This document shows positions 63,786-64,000 of a stretch of DNA of 64,000 nucleotides, one piece after another. Location: contig CM064569.1 of assembly GCA_032716605.1 (NCBI GenBank), forward strand, positions 14,030,038 through 14,094,037, written 5' to 3'. The notes under the pieces were generated by a model, which was not told where the DNA came from, ran no database searches, and was given only the letters and a program-made list of their open reading frames with translations. The number at the start of each line of letters is the position of its first letter. Positions within the stretch are counted from its first letter, which is position 1. A program made the translations under genes and the position numbers. This stretch comes from Paralithodes platypus (taxonomy: Eukaryota; Arthropoda; Malacostraca; Decapoda; Lithodidae).

Positions 63786-64000
63786 TATAGTCCGTTCATT
63801 CTAGGTTGGCCAGAAACGTATCCTCTAACCTCTATAACTCAAAAAAGGCTAGAGCAAATGAGCTGGCAATTTAGATACATATTCCCTAGCCTTAAGTCTT
63901 CCTAATTGGTAGAAATAGTAGCTCGATTACTCCAGTCCTTTTTGAGTTATGAGATGTTAGGGGTTACGATTTCTGCCCAACCTAGAATGAACGGACTATT
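63786..64000. mobile_element. MITE family T, copy T6, reaching the window edge
   Basis: Left TAGTCCGTTCATTCTAGGTT, right CAACCTAGAATGAACGGACTA ending at the last bases. TA-flanked on the left. Confidence 0.88.

Overview
This window is animal nuclear DNA, most likely from an arthropod and probably a decapod crustacean (inference). The evidence is one recognisable host exon (an insect-type Imp/IGF2BP first exon), an arthropod-style TCAGT initiator upstream of it, a short TTAGG telomere-type run, tRNA-headed SINEs and a very heavy load of microsatellites, minisatellites and short foldback transposons. No complete protein-coding gene, true tRNA, rRNA or transposase gene was found.

The one host gene part is Imp exon 1 (CDS 36231-36408, + strand). 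It encodes the first 59 residues and one base of codon 60 and ends at a GT donor. A GC-richer, MITE-free stretch (about 34.2-38.8 kb) surrounds it, with CCAAT boxes, GC boxes, CACGTG E-boxes and AGGTCA nuclear-receptor half-sites. I saw no second exon, so everything right of 36409 is probably intron 1 (>27 kb) and everything left of about 35.5 kb is upstream intergenic DNA.

The rest is a nested repeat landscape. (i) Three LINE families, all broken: L1 (1-2117, plus a 3' fragment at 8806-9012), L2 (7621-8215 and 10070-10395) and L3 (18560-19788). (ii) MITE-like families, named here by letter: A, B, C, H and J end in, or appear to use, TTAA (piggyBac-like target); T, F and D use TA; E uses AATT. 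B has about 20 copies, C 13, A 7, D 8, T 6. A and B share a core of two adjacent perfect hairpins. (iii) tRNA-headed SINEs (S1-S5 and others). (iv) Many minisatellites, several demonstrably amplified from inside a MITE or SINE: 63-bp in C12, 32-bp in D8, 28-bp in D2, 23-bp in J1, 52-bp in H, and a 26-bp unit carrying the Pol III B-box of SINE S5. (v) Other large arrays: 55 bp x about 56 (53956-57038), a trinucleotide-phased ACC/ACT/AAC array split by L3 (17186-22036), and a TGGAGG-type minisatellite domain (29.98-34.83 kb) peppered with MITEs.

Layout: 0-10.4 kb L1, 63-bp array, MITEs, L2; 10.4-16.8 kb SINEs and nested D/T/F MITEs; 17-22 kb trinucleotide arrays around L3; 22-29 kb MITEs and TGACACCAA arrays; 29-35 kb minisatellite domain with MITEs; 35-39 kb Imp promoter and exon 1; 39-53 kb AT-rich intron with MITEs, SINEs and a B-box array; 53-64 kb large tandem arrays and chains of abutting TTAA MITEs. 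Family letters are mine. Copy boundaries were set by eye and may be off by a few bases; no database search was run. Most long open frames here are stop-free readings of tandem repeats, not genes.
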